Shown here: in pieces, positions 10,152 to 20,795 of the stretch | Position numbering within the stretch: position 1 is the stretch's first letter | How the letters are laid out: each line of letters opens with the position of its first letter | From: Allorhizobium paknamense | GTDB lineage: Bacteria > Pseudomonadota > Alphaproteobacteria > Rhizobiales > Rhizobiaceae | DNA: 64,000 nt | Direction: 5' to 3' | Assembly (NCBI RefSeq): GCF_030815125.1 | Contig: NZ_JAUSWH010000002.1 | Location: 434,001 to 498,000 of the forward strand | Notes under the pieces: model-generated | Told to the model about the DNA's origin: nothing | Databases searched by the model: none | The model's input: only the letters and a program-made list of their open reading frames with translations | Translations under genes and position numbers: made by a program

Positions 10152-11108
10152 ATGGCAATCGGATTGCTGAGCTTCCAGACCACTATCGCTCAACCGGCGA
10201 CCCTCAAGGGAACCGGCGTGCATTCCGGCCAGCCTGTCACGATGAGTTTCCTGCCTGCCGAAGCCGGTACCGGCATTGTCTTTCACCGCCAGCATGCCGA
10301 TGGCCGGGTCACGGAACTCAAGGCCGTGTCTTCGCAGGTCGGCAATACCGATCTCAGCACTGTTCTCGGCTTCTCCCCGGACCATTGGGTTGCGACCGTC
10401 GAGCATGTCATGGCCGCCATTTATGCCCTTGGCATCGACAATCTGATCATCGAGGTCGATGGTCCGGAAACGCCGGTCATGGATGGCAGCTCCGCTGTTT
10501 ATATCGACGCGATCGAGCAGGCCGGTATCATGAGCCTTGGCGTCAAGCGCCGTTACATTCGCGTCTTGAAGACGGTACGGGTGGAAAATGGCGCTTCGTG
10601 GGGCGAATTTCGTCCATTTGACGGCACGCGGTTCGAAGTGGAAATCGATTTCGATTGCGCACTGATCGGCCGCCAGGGCTGGAAGGGCAATCTGACGGCG
10701 GAAACCTTCAAGACGGAATTGTCGCGTGCCCGCACCTTCGGTTTCATGCGCGATGTCGAACGCCTGTGGGCTGCCGGTCTGGCACTGGGCTCCTCGCTGG
10801 AAAACTCCGTGGTCATCTCCGACGACGACAAGGTCGTAAACGTCGAAGGGCTGCGTTACGCCGATGAATTCGCCCGTCACAAGACGCTGGATGCCGTCGG
10901 CGATCTGGCGCTTGCGGGTGCGCAGTTCATCGGCTGCTATCGCTCCTATCGCGGCGGCCATAAGGTCAATTCCATGGCGCTGAAGGCGCTTCTGTCTGAC
11001 GCGACCGCTTATGAAGTTGTGGAAGCCCCCGGTGCACGGTCCGCGCAGGCGCGTGCCCGCGAATTTGTCGCCGTGAGTGAGCCGGGTTTTGCGCCCTGGA
11101 GCGCATGA
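10152..11108 (+). CDS. lpxC: UDP-3-O-acyl-N-acetylglucosamine deacetylase
   Basis: A 318-residue zinc amidase that commits UDP-GlcNAc to lipid A synthesis. It begins MAIGLLSFQTTIAQPATLKG, followed by GTGVHSG. The zinc-site elements are EHVMAAIYALGIDN (first His) and HKTLDAVGDLALAG (distal His and Asp). The ATG at 10152 is chosen over an in-frame TTG six codons earlier because GAAAGGTAG lies just upstream and the protein then matches the usual LpxC N-terminus. It has its own upstream region and terminator, so it is probably monocistronic. Confidence 0.96.
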   Translation: MAIGLLSFQTTIAQPATLKGTGVHSGQPVTMSFLPAEAGTGIVFHRQHADGRVTELKAVSSQVGNTDLSTVLGFSPDHWVATVEHVMAAIYALGIDNLIIEVDGPETPVMDGSSAVYIDAIEQAGIMSLGVKRRYIRVLKTVRVENGASWGEFRPFDGTRFEVEIDFDCALIGRQGWKGNLTAETFKTELSRARTFGFMRDVERLWAAGLALGSSLENSVVISDDDKVVNVEGLRYADEFARHKTLDAVGDLALAGAQFIGCYRSYRGGHKVNSMALKALLSDATAYEVVEAPGARSAQARAREFVAVSEPGFAPWSA

Positions 11109-11125
11109 CGTGACCTATTGATTCG

Positions 11126-11153
11126 AAAAGGGCGCCCTGAGCGCCCTTTTTTT
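11126..11153 (+). terminator. Rho-independent terminator after lpxC
   Basis: Stem AAAAGGGCGC / GCGCCCTTTT with loop CCTGA, followed by TTT. It starts about 18 bases after the lpxC stop. Confidence 0.9.
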
Positions 11154-11317
11154 GTTTTCACCGCAGCTTTTCCGCGAAAATAAAGGTGAAGAAAGTTTCA
11201 CGGCCATAAAAATGTATGAAAGCATGACCATTGCGTTGCCCTCATACTGGCTTTATGGCTAAAACGCCTTGCGAAGGCGAGGGCTGGAGAAGCGCCGCTG
11301 CAATCGGGATCTGTCGT

Positions 11318-12196
11318 ATGAGTGAAGTGAAGTCTTCCATGGTCTATCAATCGGCGCGGATGCTGACCCTGTGCCTTACCCTTGTGGGCACGGCGGGTCT
11401 CATCACCGCCTGCCAGACCGACAAGGACATTGATATCACCAAGCTGGCCGCTGAGACCGACCCGCCGGAAACGCTTTACAATCAGGGCCTCGCAAACATC
11501 AAGGCCGGTAACCTCGCAGAAGCGGGCCGCAAGTTCGACGCCGTCGACAAGCAGAATCCCTTCTCCGACTGGTCGCAGAAGGCGCTGGTGATGAGCACCT
11601 TCGTGAAGTATCGCCAGGCCAAGTACACGGAAGCCATTTCCACCGGCAATCGTTACATGACGCTCTATCCCGAATCGAAGGATTCGGCCTATGTGCAGTA
11701 TCTGATCGGTCTTTCCAACTGGCGGCAGATTCCCTCCGTCACGCAGGATCAGAAATTCTCCGCCCGCACCATCGAAGCCATGCAGAAGGTGGTCGATAAC
11801 TATCCGAGCTCTGAATATGTGCAGGACGCGCAGGTAAAGATCCGCTTCGCCCGCGACCAACTGGCCGGCAAGGAAATGCAGGTTGGCCGTTACTATCTGG
11901 AGCGTAAGGAATATCTCGCCGCTATCCAGCGCTTCCGCACTGTGGTTGAGAAATATCCGACCACCAACCAGATCGAAGAGGCGCTGGCGCGTCTGGTCGA
12001 GGCTTATTACGCCCTTGGCGTGGTGCAGGAAGCCCAGACCGCTGCTGCCGTGCTCGGCCACAACTATCCGGACAGCAAGTGGTATCAGGATAGCTTCAAC
12101 CTGCTGAAGGGCGGCGGTCTTGAGCCGCGTGAAAATCAGGAATCCTGGATTTCGCGCGCAGGCAAGAAGCTGCTGCTCGGCGATTCGGCCACCTGA
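11318..12196 (+). CDS. bamD: Outer membrane assembly lipoprotein BamD (ComL)
   Basis: A 292-residue lipoprotein of the BAM complex, which inserts beta-barrel proteins into the outer membrane. The ATG at 11318 gives a basic N-region, a hydrophobic stretch and the lipobox ITAC with the lipidated Cys at residue 32. After it come TPR-like helices (ETLYNQGLANIKAGNLAEAG, YTEAISTGNRYMTLYP and others), the standard BamD five-TPR layout. Earlier in-frame starts would put the signal peptide in the middle of the protein. It lies just before recN, the usual order in rhizobia. Confidence 0.94.
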   Translation: MSEVKSSMVYQSARMLTLCLTLVGTAGLITACQTDKDIDITKLAAETDPPETLYNQGLANIKAGNLAEAGRKFDAVDKQNPFSDWSQKALVMSTFVKYRQAKYTEAISTGNRYMTLYPESKDSAYVQYLIGLSNWRQIPSVTQDQKFSARTIEAMQKVVDNYPSSEYVQDAQVKIRFARDQLAGKEMQVGRYYLERKEYLAAIQRFRTVVEKYPTTNQIEEALARLVEAYYALGVVQEAQTAAAVLGHNYPDSKWYQDSFNLLKGGGLEPRENQESWISRAGKKLLLGDSAT

Positions 12197-12230
12197 TTTT
12201 CCTTGAGCCCCACAAGAGACGTGAAACGCC

Positions 12231-13904
12231 ATGCTGGTCCAGCTTTCGATCCGTGACATTGTCTTGATCGAAAGGCTGGACCTTGGCTTTTCGCAGGGCC
12301 TTTCCGTGCTGACCGGTGAGACCGGCGCGGGCAAATCCATTCTGCTCGATAGCCTTTCGCTGGCGCTTGGCGGGCGCGGTGATGGTGGTCTGGTGCGCCA
12401 TGGCGAGGACAAGGGGCAAGTGACTGCCGTCTTCGATGTCGGCATGAACCATCCGGCCCGGCTGCTGCTGCGGGAAAACGGCATCGATGACGATGGCGAT
12501 CTGATTTTCCGCCGTGTTCAATCCGCCGATGGCCGCACCCGCGCCTATGTGAACGATCAGCCGGTCAGCGTGCAGTTGATGCGGCAAGCCGGACAGCATC
12601 TCGTGGAAATTCATGGCCAGCACGATGACCGGGCGCTGGTGGATACGGCGGCTCATCGCATTCTGCTGGATGCCTTTGCCGGACTGACGGAAGAGGCCGA
12701 GGCGCTGGGCGAGCGTTATCGCCGCTGGCGCGAGGCCGAGCGTGCCTTCAAAACCCACCGCGCCAAGGTGGAGGCCGCAGCCCGCGAGGCCGATTACCTG
12801 CGCGCCGCCGTGGAAGAGCTGGAAGGCCTGAGCCCGCAGGATGGCGAGGAAGAGCAACTGGCCGAACGCCGCGCCCAGATGCAGAAGTCCGAACGTATTG
12901 CCGGTGATATTGCCGAGGCGTCTGAATTCCTGAACGGCAATGCCAGCCCCGTGCCGATGATTGCCTCACTGATGCGGCGGCTGGAGCGTAAGAGTGGCGA
13001 AGCCCCGGGCCTGCTGGAAGAGACGGTATCACTGCTCGGCACGGCGCTCGATACGCTCTCCAGTGCCCAGATGGAGGTGGAGGCAGCACTTCGCCGCACC
13101 GAGTTCGATCCGCGTGAACTGGAGCGGGTGGAAGAGCGCCTGTTTGCGCTGAGGGCTGCGGGCCGCAAATTCTCCGTTTCGGTGGCGGATCTGCCGGCTC
13201 TGGCGGAAAAGATGATCACCGATCTGGCCGATCTCGATGCCGGTGAAGAAAAGCTGGGTAAGCTGGAGGCCGCCGTGGCCGAGACCAAGGCGGTCTACGA
13301 TCAGGCTGCCGAAGCGCTCTCCGCCAAGCGCCGCAATGCGGCATCGGCCCTGGCGGACGCCGTGATGGCCGAACTTCCGGCGCTGAAGCTGGAGCGTGCC
13401 CGCTTCATGGTGGATGTCACCGCCGATCCCGGCAATGCTGCCGCTGAAGGCATCGATACTGTCGAATTTCATGTGCAGACCAATCCGGGCACGCGCCCTG
13501 GTCCGATCATGAAGGTCGCTTCCGGTGGTGAGCTTTCGCGCTTCCTGCTGGCGCTGAAGGTGGCGCTGGCCGATCGCGGGTCGGCGCCGACGCTGGTGTT
13601 CGACGAGATCGATACCGGCGTGGGCGGCGCTGTGGCGGATGCCATCGGCCAGCGGTTGAAACGCCTGTCGGACCGCGTGCAGGTTCTTTCGGTCACTCAT
13701 GCGCCGCAGGTGGCGGCGCGGGCGGCCACGCATCTCCTGATTTCCAAGGGACCGGCCAGTTCCGGCGGTGAGCGGATCGCCACCCAGGTGGCCACTATCG
13801 GCCCCGATCACCGCCGCGAGGAAATAGCCCGCATGCTGGCCGGTGCTCAGGTGACCGACGAGGCCCGCGCCGCCGCCGCCAAGCTTCTGGCCGGAGACCA
13901 TTGA
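12231..13904 (+). CDS. recN: DNA repair protein RecN
   Basis: A 557-residue SMC-like ATPase for double-strand break repair. Walker A is GETGAGKS near residues 28-36, in the typical RecN context VLTGETGAGKSILLDSLSLALGG. The middle is a coiled coil of Glu/Arg/Ala-rich helices. The C-terminal part has the ABC signature ASGGELSRFLLALK, Walker B TLVFDEIDTGVGG and the switch VLSVTHAPQVAA. Full length. Only 34 bases separate it from bamD, so co-transcription is likely. Confidence 0.96.
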   Translation: MLVQLSIRDIVLIERLDLGFSQGLSVLTGETGAGKSILLDSLSLALGGRGDGGLVRHGEDKGQVTAVFDVGMNHPARLLLRENGIDDDGDLIFRRVQSADGRTRAYVNDQPVSVQLMRQAGQHLVEIHGQHDDRALVDTAAHRILLDAFAGLTEEAEALGERYRRWREAERAFKTHRAKVEAAAREADYLRAAVEELEGLSPQDGEEEQLAERRAQMQKSERIAGDIAEASEFLNGNASPVPMIASLMRRLERKSGEAPGLLEETVSLLGTALDTLSSAQMEVEAALRRTEFDPRELERVEERLFALRAAGRKFSVSVADLPALAEKMITDLADLDAGEEKLGKLEAAVAETKAVYDQAAEALSAKRRNAASALADAVMAELPALKLERARFMVDVTADPGNAAAEGIDTVEFHVQTNPGTRPGPIMKVASGGELSRFLLALKVALADRGSAPTLVFDEIDTGVGGAVADAIGQRLKRLSDRVQVLSVTHAPQVAARAATHLLISKGPASSGGERIATQVATIGPDHRREEIARMLAGAQVTDEARAAAAKLLAGDH

Positions 13905-13923
13905 TCTTTTCCCGTTTCATGCC

Positions 13924-13968
13924 GATCTTGTTCGAGATGTTCGCGCAGCAGTGAGAGGGAACAAGATC
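13924..13968. repeat. 10-bp inverted repeat downstream of recN
   Basis: Perfect arms GATCTTGTTC (13924-13933) and GAACAAGATC (13959-13968) with a 25-base loop, in the 139-base gap between recN and cls. There is no T-run, so it is not a classical terminator; it may be an RNA hairpin or a site for a dimeric protein. Confidence 0.4.
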
Positions 13969-14043
13969 ATGGGGTTCGGCGTCTCAGGCATATGCAGCGT
14001 TTTCGGCCTCTTCCCTTTGCGCTCAACCATTTAACGGTGAGCG

Positions 14044-15492
14044 ATGTTTGATCTTCTCCAGACCTATTGGCCGCATATTCTGGCGGTGCTCTCCACGCTT
14101 CTTGGCACGGTGGCGGCGGTGCATGTGGCCATGACCAAGCGCGATGTGCGCTCGGCCATTGCCTGGGTGGGCGTGATCATTCTTTCGCCGATTATCGGCG
14201 CGCTGATTTATGGCATTGTCGGTATCAACCGGGTTCGGCGGGCGAATTTCGTGGCGCGGCGCAATATGCGGCGCAGCCGACTGGGGGAGGTGCTGGCGCA
14301 TTACGCCATCGATCCCGGCGGGGTGGAAACGGCCTTCGGCGAACGGCTGGAATCGCTGCGCCGCCTGGGGGATACGGTATGCGGACGGGTGCTGACCTCC
14401 GGCAACCGGCTGACACCGCTGGAAAGCGGCGATGCGGCCTATGAGGCGATGGGGCAGGCCATCGATCAGGCCGAACATAGCATTTTGATGGAAACCTATA
14501 TTTTCGACAGGGACCGGATAGGCCGCTGGCTGGCTGACAAGCTGATTGCGGCGCGCAAACGCGGGGTGACCGTGCGGGTGCTGGTGGATGCCGTTGGCGC
14601 GCGCTACAGCGTGCCGAGCATTCTGAGTTATCTGGAAGAGGGAGACGTCACGGTTGCCGCCTTTAACGGTCAGGTGATCACCGGCCTGCGTCTGCCCTAT
14701 GCGAATATGCGCACCCACCGCAAGATCATGGTGGTGGATGGCGCCGTGGCCTTCATGGGCGGCATGAATGTGCGCGATGCTTTCTGCGGGCCGGATGCCG
14801 CCCATGATACCCATTTCAAGGTCACGGGTCCCGTGGTGGCCGATCTCTTCGCCGTGGCTGCCGATGATTGGCATTTCGAAACCGGCGAGGTGCTGAAGGG
14901 GGAGCCCTGGCGCATTCGCCTCTCCGCAGGCGAGGCGGGGACTGCCCCCTTCATGCGCGCCGTTGCCTCCGGGCCGGATGCCAATCTGGAGGCCAATCAC
15001 CGCATGCTGATGGGGGCGTTTTCCGTGGCCGAAAAGTCCATCCGCATTCAGTCGCCCTATTTTCTGCCGGACAATATCTTTCTCTCCGCCCTGGTCACGG
15101 CGGCGCGCCGAGGGGTGCAGGTGGAGATCGTGGTTCCTTCCAAGAACAATCTCGCCATCGTCAGCCGCGCTATGAATGCGCAGTTCGAGCCCATCCTCCG
15201 GGATGGCTGCCGGATTTACCGTTCTGCCGGGCCCTTCGATCATTCGAAGCTGTTGGTGGTGGATGGGCGCTGGGCCTATATCGGCTCCTCCAATCTGGAT
15301 TCGCGTTCGCTCAGATTGAACTTCGAGATCGATCTTGAAGTTTATGACGAGGACTTTGCCGGTTTCGTGGAGCGCCGGATTGCCGCAAGCCGCGAGGGCG
15401 CCGAGGAGGTGACGCTGGATGCCCTGCGCCGCCGCCCCTTTGCCGTGCGGCTTCTGGAGCGCGTGCTCTGGCTCGGTTCGCCCTATTTGTAA
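14044..15492 (+). CDS. cls: Cardiolipin synthase (phospholipase D superfamily)
   Basis: A 482-residue membrane enzyme that condenses phosphatidylglycerol to cardiolipin. Two N-terminal transmembrane segments (about 10-28 and 40-60, the PLDc_N region) are followed by two HKD motifs: THRKIMVVDGAVAFMGGMN (His225, Lys227, Asp232) and DHSKLLVVDGRWAYIGSSN (His400, Lys402, Asp407). The length is that of bacterial ClsA. The gene ahead of ligA encodes an endonuclease/exonuclease/phosphatase protein and lies 59 bases downstream, so the two probably form one unit. Confidence 0.93.
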   Translation: MFDLLQTYWPHILAVLSTLLGTVAAVHVAMTKRDVRSAIAWVGVIILSPIIGALIYGIVGINRVRRANFVARRNMRRSRLGEVLAHYAIDPGGVETAFGERLESLRRLGDTVCGRVLTSGNRLTPLESGDAAYEAMGQAIDQAEHSILMETYIFDRDRIGRWLADKLIAARKRGVTVRVLVDAVGARYSVPSILSYLEEGDVTVAAFNGQVITGLRLPYANMRTHRKIMVVDGAVAFMGGMNVRDAFCGPDAAHDTHFKVTGPVVADLFAVAADDWHFETGEVLKGEPWRIRLSAGEAGTAPFMRAVASGPDANLEANHRMLMGAFSVAEKSIRIQSPYFLPDNIFLSALVTAARRGVQVEIVVPSKNNLAIVSRAMNAQFEPILRDGCRIYRSAGPFDHSKLLVVDGRWAYIGSSNLDSRSLRLNFEIDLEVYDEDFAGFVERRIAASREGAEEVTLDALRRRPFAVRLLERVLWLGSPYL

Positions 15493-15551
15493 ATGCGTGT
15501 GATGTTCAGAAGAGGAGCGCGGCCTTCCTTTGACGGTCCATGATGCCATAG

Positions 15552-18583
<3,032 letters not shown>

Positions 18584-18710
18584 TCATGGTCTGAACGGGT
18601 GGTTGCAACGGGACGTTCACGCTTTCCGGCACGGGGTGATTTTGTTCCACTACCTCTCTTGCAATGTTCCATGTTCAGATGCATCTCTTTCACTGCGCAG
18701 GGAAAATCTG

Positions 18711-18817
18711 CGCTACAGCGCCGTGCGTTTTATCAAACGCACAAAGGACGCTGTAGGACTTTAAATGTGCTGCATAATTTTCACCTTAAATCGATTCCGA
18801 TTTAAGGAATTATGCAG
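18711..18817. repeat. RIME-like mosaic palindrome, copy 2
   Basis: This fills the centre of the 344-base gap between ligA and the next gene. Module one: CTACAGCG (18713-18720) and CGCTGTAG (18749-18756) around GTGCGTTTTATCAAACGCAC. Module two: CTGCATAATT (18770-18779) ... CCTTAAATCG ATTC CGATTTAAGG ... AATTATGCAG (18808-18817). The module order is reversed relative to the copy at 2941-3047. The rest of the gap shows no gene. Confidence 0.85.
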
Positions 18818-18927
18818 GTGGGCGCTGCCGCCGAGGGGCATCGGGAGGGGCGCTTTGGGTTTAATCTCTTTTCGTGCCGATGTCACACCGCCCCTGGTTT
18901 GCGCAGCACGGGTTTCATGGGGACATT

Positions 18928-19296
18928 ATGCGTTTATTCATGGGTTTGGCTGTTGGCCTGGCGTCGCTCGCCATGGTCTCGACGGCTTCTGCTGCCTCAA
19001 CGAATGCCAAGGCACCCGCCAAGGCCTCCGGCAGCCATCGCTTCCTGTTCGTCAACAAGACCGACTCGGCCATCGTTCGCCTGACCTTCCGGTCTCTTGA
19101 CGGCACCGGCGGAAAGGTGGAGGTGCTGAATGGTCACAGCGTCGGCAAGAACAAGAGCCGTATTGTCACCGTTCCGAATGACGGCACCTGCAAATATGGC
19201 GTACTGGGTGAGATGGAGCAGGATTCCGGCTATTACGACCTGATGAGCAAGGTCGATCTCTGCAATCTCGGCCAATACACGCTCACGTCCCGGTAA
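18928..19296 (+). CDS. Small exported protein of unknown function
   Basis: 122 residues starting MRLFMGLAVGLASLAMVSTA, a clear Sec signal peptide with a probable cut after ASA at about residue 24. The mature part is about 98 residues, beta-rich, with two cysteines (TCKYG and DLCNLG) that could form one disulfide. I do not recognise the family. The ATG at 18928 is chosen because it starts the signal peptide and GGGG lies upstream; an in-frame ATG 18 codons earlier would bury it. Confidence 0.75.
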   Translation: MRLFMGLAVGLASLAMVSTASAASTNAKAPAKASGSHRFLFVNKTDSAIVRLTFRSLDGTGGKVEVLNGHSVGKNKSRIVTVPNDGTCKYGVLGEMEQDSGYYDLMSKVDLCNLGQYTLTSR

Positions 19297-19354
19297 TGTG
19301 TTGAGGGGTTTTCTCCAAGGATCGATATCGATCAGAGGAAAAGCCCGGAAGACA

Positions 19355-19765
19355 TCAAGGTTCTGCCATGCCAACGGCGCGGAGCCTTAAGGATTTGCCG
19401 TTCGGGTCGCGAATGAAGCTGAGCGAGCCGGTGGATTTGGAATGGCCGGGCACATAGTCGAAGGTGACTTCCGATTCTTCCACCGGCTGGCCGCTCTCCA
19501 GAATTTCGCCGCGAATTTCCACGCTTGCGGCGGTGCTCGGGGCGTGGTTCTTCACCTCGAAGGTCACGCGCCAGCCGGAGGGAAGGTGTTCGGTGGACAG
19601 CGCATGGACGGTCAAGTCCGGTGGGACGCTGGCCGCGGTTAAGGCTTCATAGCCCACCCAGCCGAACAGGCCAGCCACGAGAAGGGTGGAGATCAAGCCC
19701 GTGGTCCATTCCAGCCGGTGCGGCGTCGGCTTTTCGGTCTGCACGCCATGGTGTGTCATCGTCAT
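19355..19765 (-). CDS. TIGR02588-like single-span membrane protein
   Basis: 136 residues: a short cytoplasmic N-terminus, one transmembrane segment (about 22-42, GLISTLLVAGLFGWVGYEAL), then a periplasmic beta domain (VTFEVKNHAPSTAASVEIRGE ...). It resembles the TIGR02588 family, which is found next to TIGR02587 membrane proteins, as here. Function is not known. It lies 10 bases after the TIGR02587-like gene on the same strand, so both are surely one operon. The two may form a membrane complex. Confidence 0.75.
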   Translation of the reverse strand: MTMTHHGVQTEKPTPHRLEWTTGLISTLLVAGLFGWVGYEALTAASVPPDLTVHALSTEHLPSGWRVTFEVKNHAPSTAASVEIRGEILESGQPVEESEVTFDYVPGHSKSTGSLSFIRDPNGKSLRLRAVGMAEP

Positions 19766-19775
19766 GGGAGCACTC

Positions 19776-20735
19776 CTATAAAATCAGGCGGGCCGCGGCG
19801 GCGCCAAGGGCGGCGGGAAAGCCGAGCACAATGGTGGCCATGGCCATTTCGAAGGCGGCGGTGTCATCCAGCCGGCCAAAACTCCAGAGCAGATAGGCGC
19901 TGATCGCCAGCGCCACGACATAGCCGGGCAAGGTGAAGCGGATCAGCGCATGCCAGCCGGGCACACCCTTTTCCAGCCGATGGCCGCCGGGAAAGGAAAG
20001 CGCGTAGACGAAGCCGTGCATCAGCAGAATGGACAGGATCATCAGCGCCAGCGCATGCCAGGGCGTCATCTTGTAGGCGATCAGGATCATCTCCTCGGTG
20101 GGCGCCATGTTGAAAGCCAGAAACAGCGCCCCGACCGCCATCATCGCCAGTTCCACCGCATAGCTGGTTTCCTCAGATCGTTTACGCGCATTTCCGGAGG
20201 GAAAACCGGCTTCCACTTTTTCTGGAAATGCTCTGGTGTTCGCTTCCGTTGCGTCATCGTCTTCCTCGCTTTCCTGGTGCTGGCCCAGCTGGCTGCGCCC
20301 CAGCATGGCGCCAATGCTGGCCGGCACGGCCTGTATGGCGATCTTGCCGAGCCATTCACTCACCGACATATCGAAGGTTATGACTCCGAAAACGGCAAGA
20401 ATCATGGCGCTGGCGATGATGCCGAGCGCATAGGCGATCACAGCGTCGCGAGCAGCATCCGTCCAGCTGACGGTACGCTCGAAGCCGATGCGCCGGGCCA
20501 ATAGAATGAGAAGGGGAAGGTTGATCACCAGCAGCAGGATCAGCCGCCAGCGATCCATGTAAAAGCCGAGAAACCACATTTCCATGGTCATCAGCATGGG
20601 AAGGGAGAAGAGCAGAGATCCCGCCAGCCCCCGGGCCAACCCGCTGAGATGCAGCGATGAGGAGGGCTTATGCGTGTCTGCCCTCAGATCGTCCGTTGCG
20701 GATTTTCGGTGTGCCTCGCTCTGATATGTCTGCAT
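19776..20735 (-). CDS. TIGR02587-like polytopic membrane protein with an inserted repeat peptide
   Basis: 319 residues with about seven hydrophobic segments. Recognisable family text is SGLARGLAGSLLFSLPMLMT near the N-terminus and ALFLAFNMAPTEEMILIAY late in the protein, as in TIGR02587 proteins. Between transmembrane segments, at about residues 167-187, lies the peptide NTRAFPEKVEAGFPSGNARK, which is not membrane-like and is encoded by a 46-bp palindromic repeat (20187-20232) that also occurs in intergenic DNA. It falls in an acidic hydrophilic loop (ESEEDDDATEA), where an insertion would be tolerated. Coupled with the TIGR02588 gene downstream. Confidence 0.78.
   Translation of the reverse strand: MQTYQSEAHRKSATDDLRADTHKPSSSLHLSGLARGLAGSLLFSLPMLMTMEMWFLGFYMDRWRLILLLVINLPLLILLARRIGFERTVSWTDAARDAVIAYALGIIASAMILAVFGVITFDMSVSEWLGKIAIQAVPASIGAMLGRSQLGQHQESEEDDDATEANTRAFPEKVEAGFPSGNARKRSEETSYAVELAMMAVGALFLAFNMAPTEEMILIAYKMTPWHALALMILSILLMHGFVYALSFPGGHRLEKGVPGWHALIRFTLPGYVVALAISAYLLWSFGRLDDTAAFEMAMATIVLGFPAALGAAAARLIL
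20187..20232 (-). repeat. 46-bp palindromic repeat inside a coding region (family B copy)
   Basis: On the minus strand it reads AGCATTTCCAG ... GTCCGG-type core ... GGAAATGCG, with 8-base complementary arms GCATTTCC/GGAAATGC. It is nearly identical to the intergenic copies at 27748-27793 and 49632-49789. It is translated here in the frame that gives AFPEKVEAGFPSGNA, without a stop. Confidence 0.9.
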
Positions 20736-20743
20736 GAAACATC

Positions 20744-20776
20744 CTCTGGCCGCTTAAAGTGTTGAGGCGGCCAGAG
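20744..20776 (-). terminator. Hairpin between the DEAD-box helicase and TIGR02587 genes
   Basis: Perfect 10-base arms CTCTGGCCGC and GCGGCCAGAG in the 60-base gap. There is only a weak T-rich tail on the minus strand, so it could be a leaky terminator or an mRNA-processing hairpin between the two same-strand genes. Confidence 0.5.
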
Positions 20777-20795
20777 AGTTCCATCAGCATCATCA

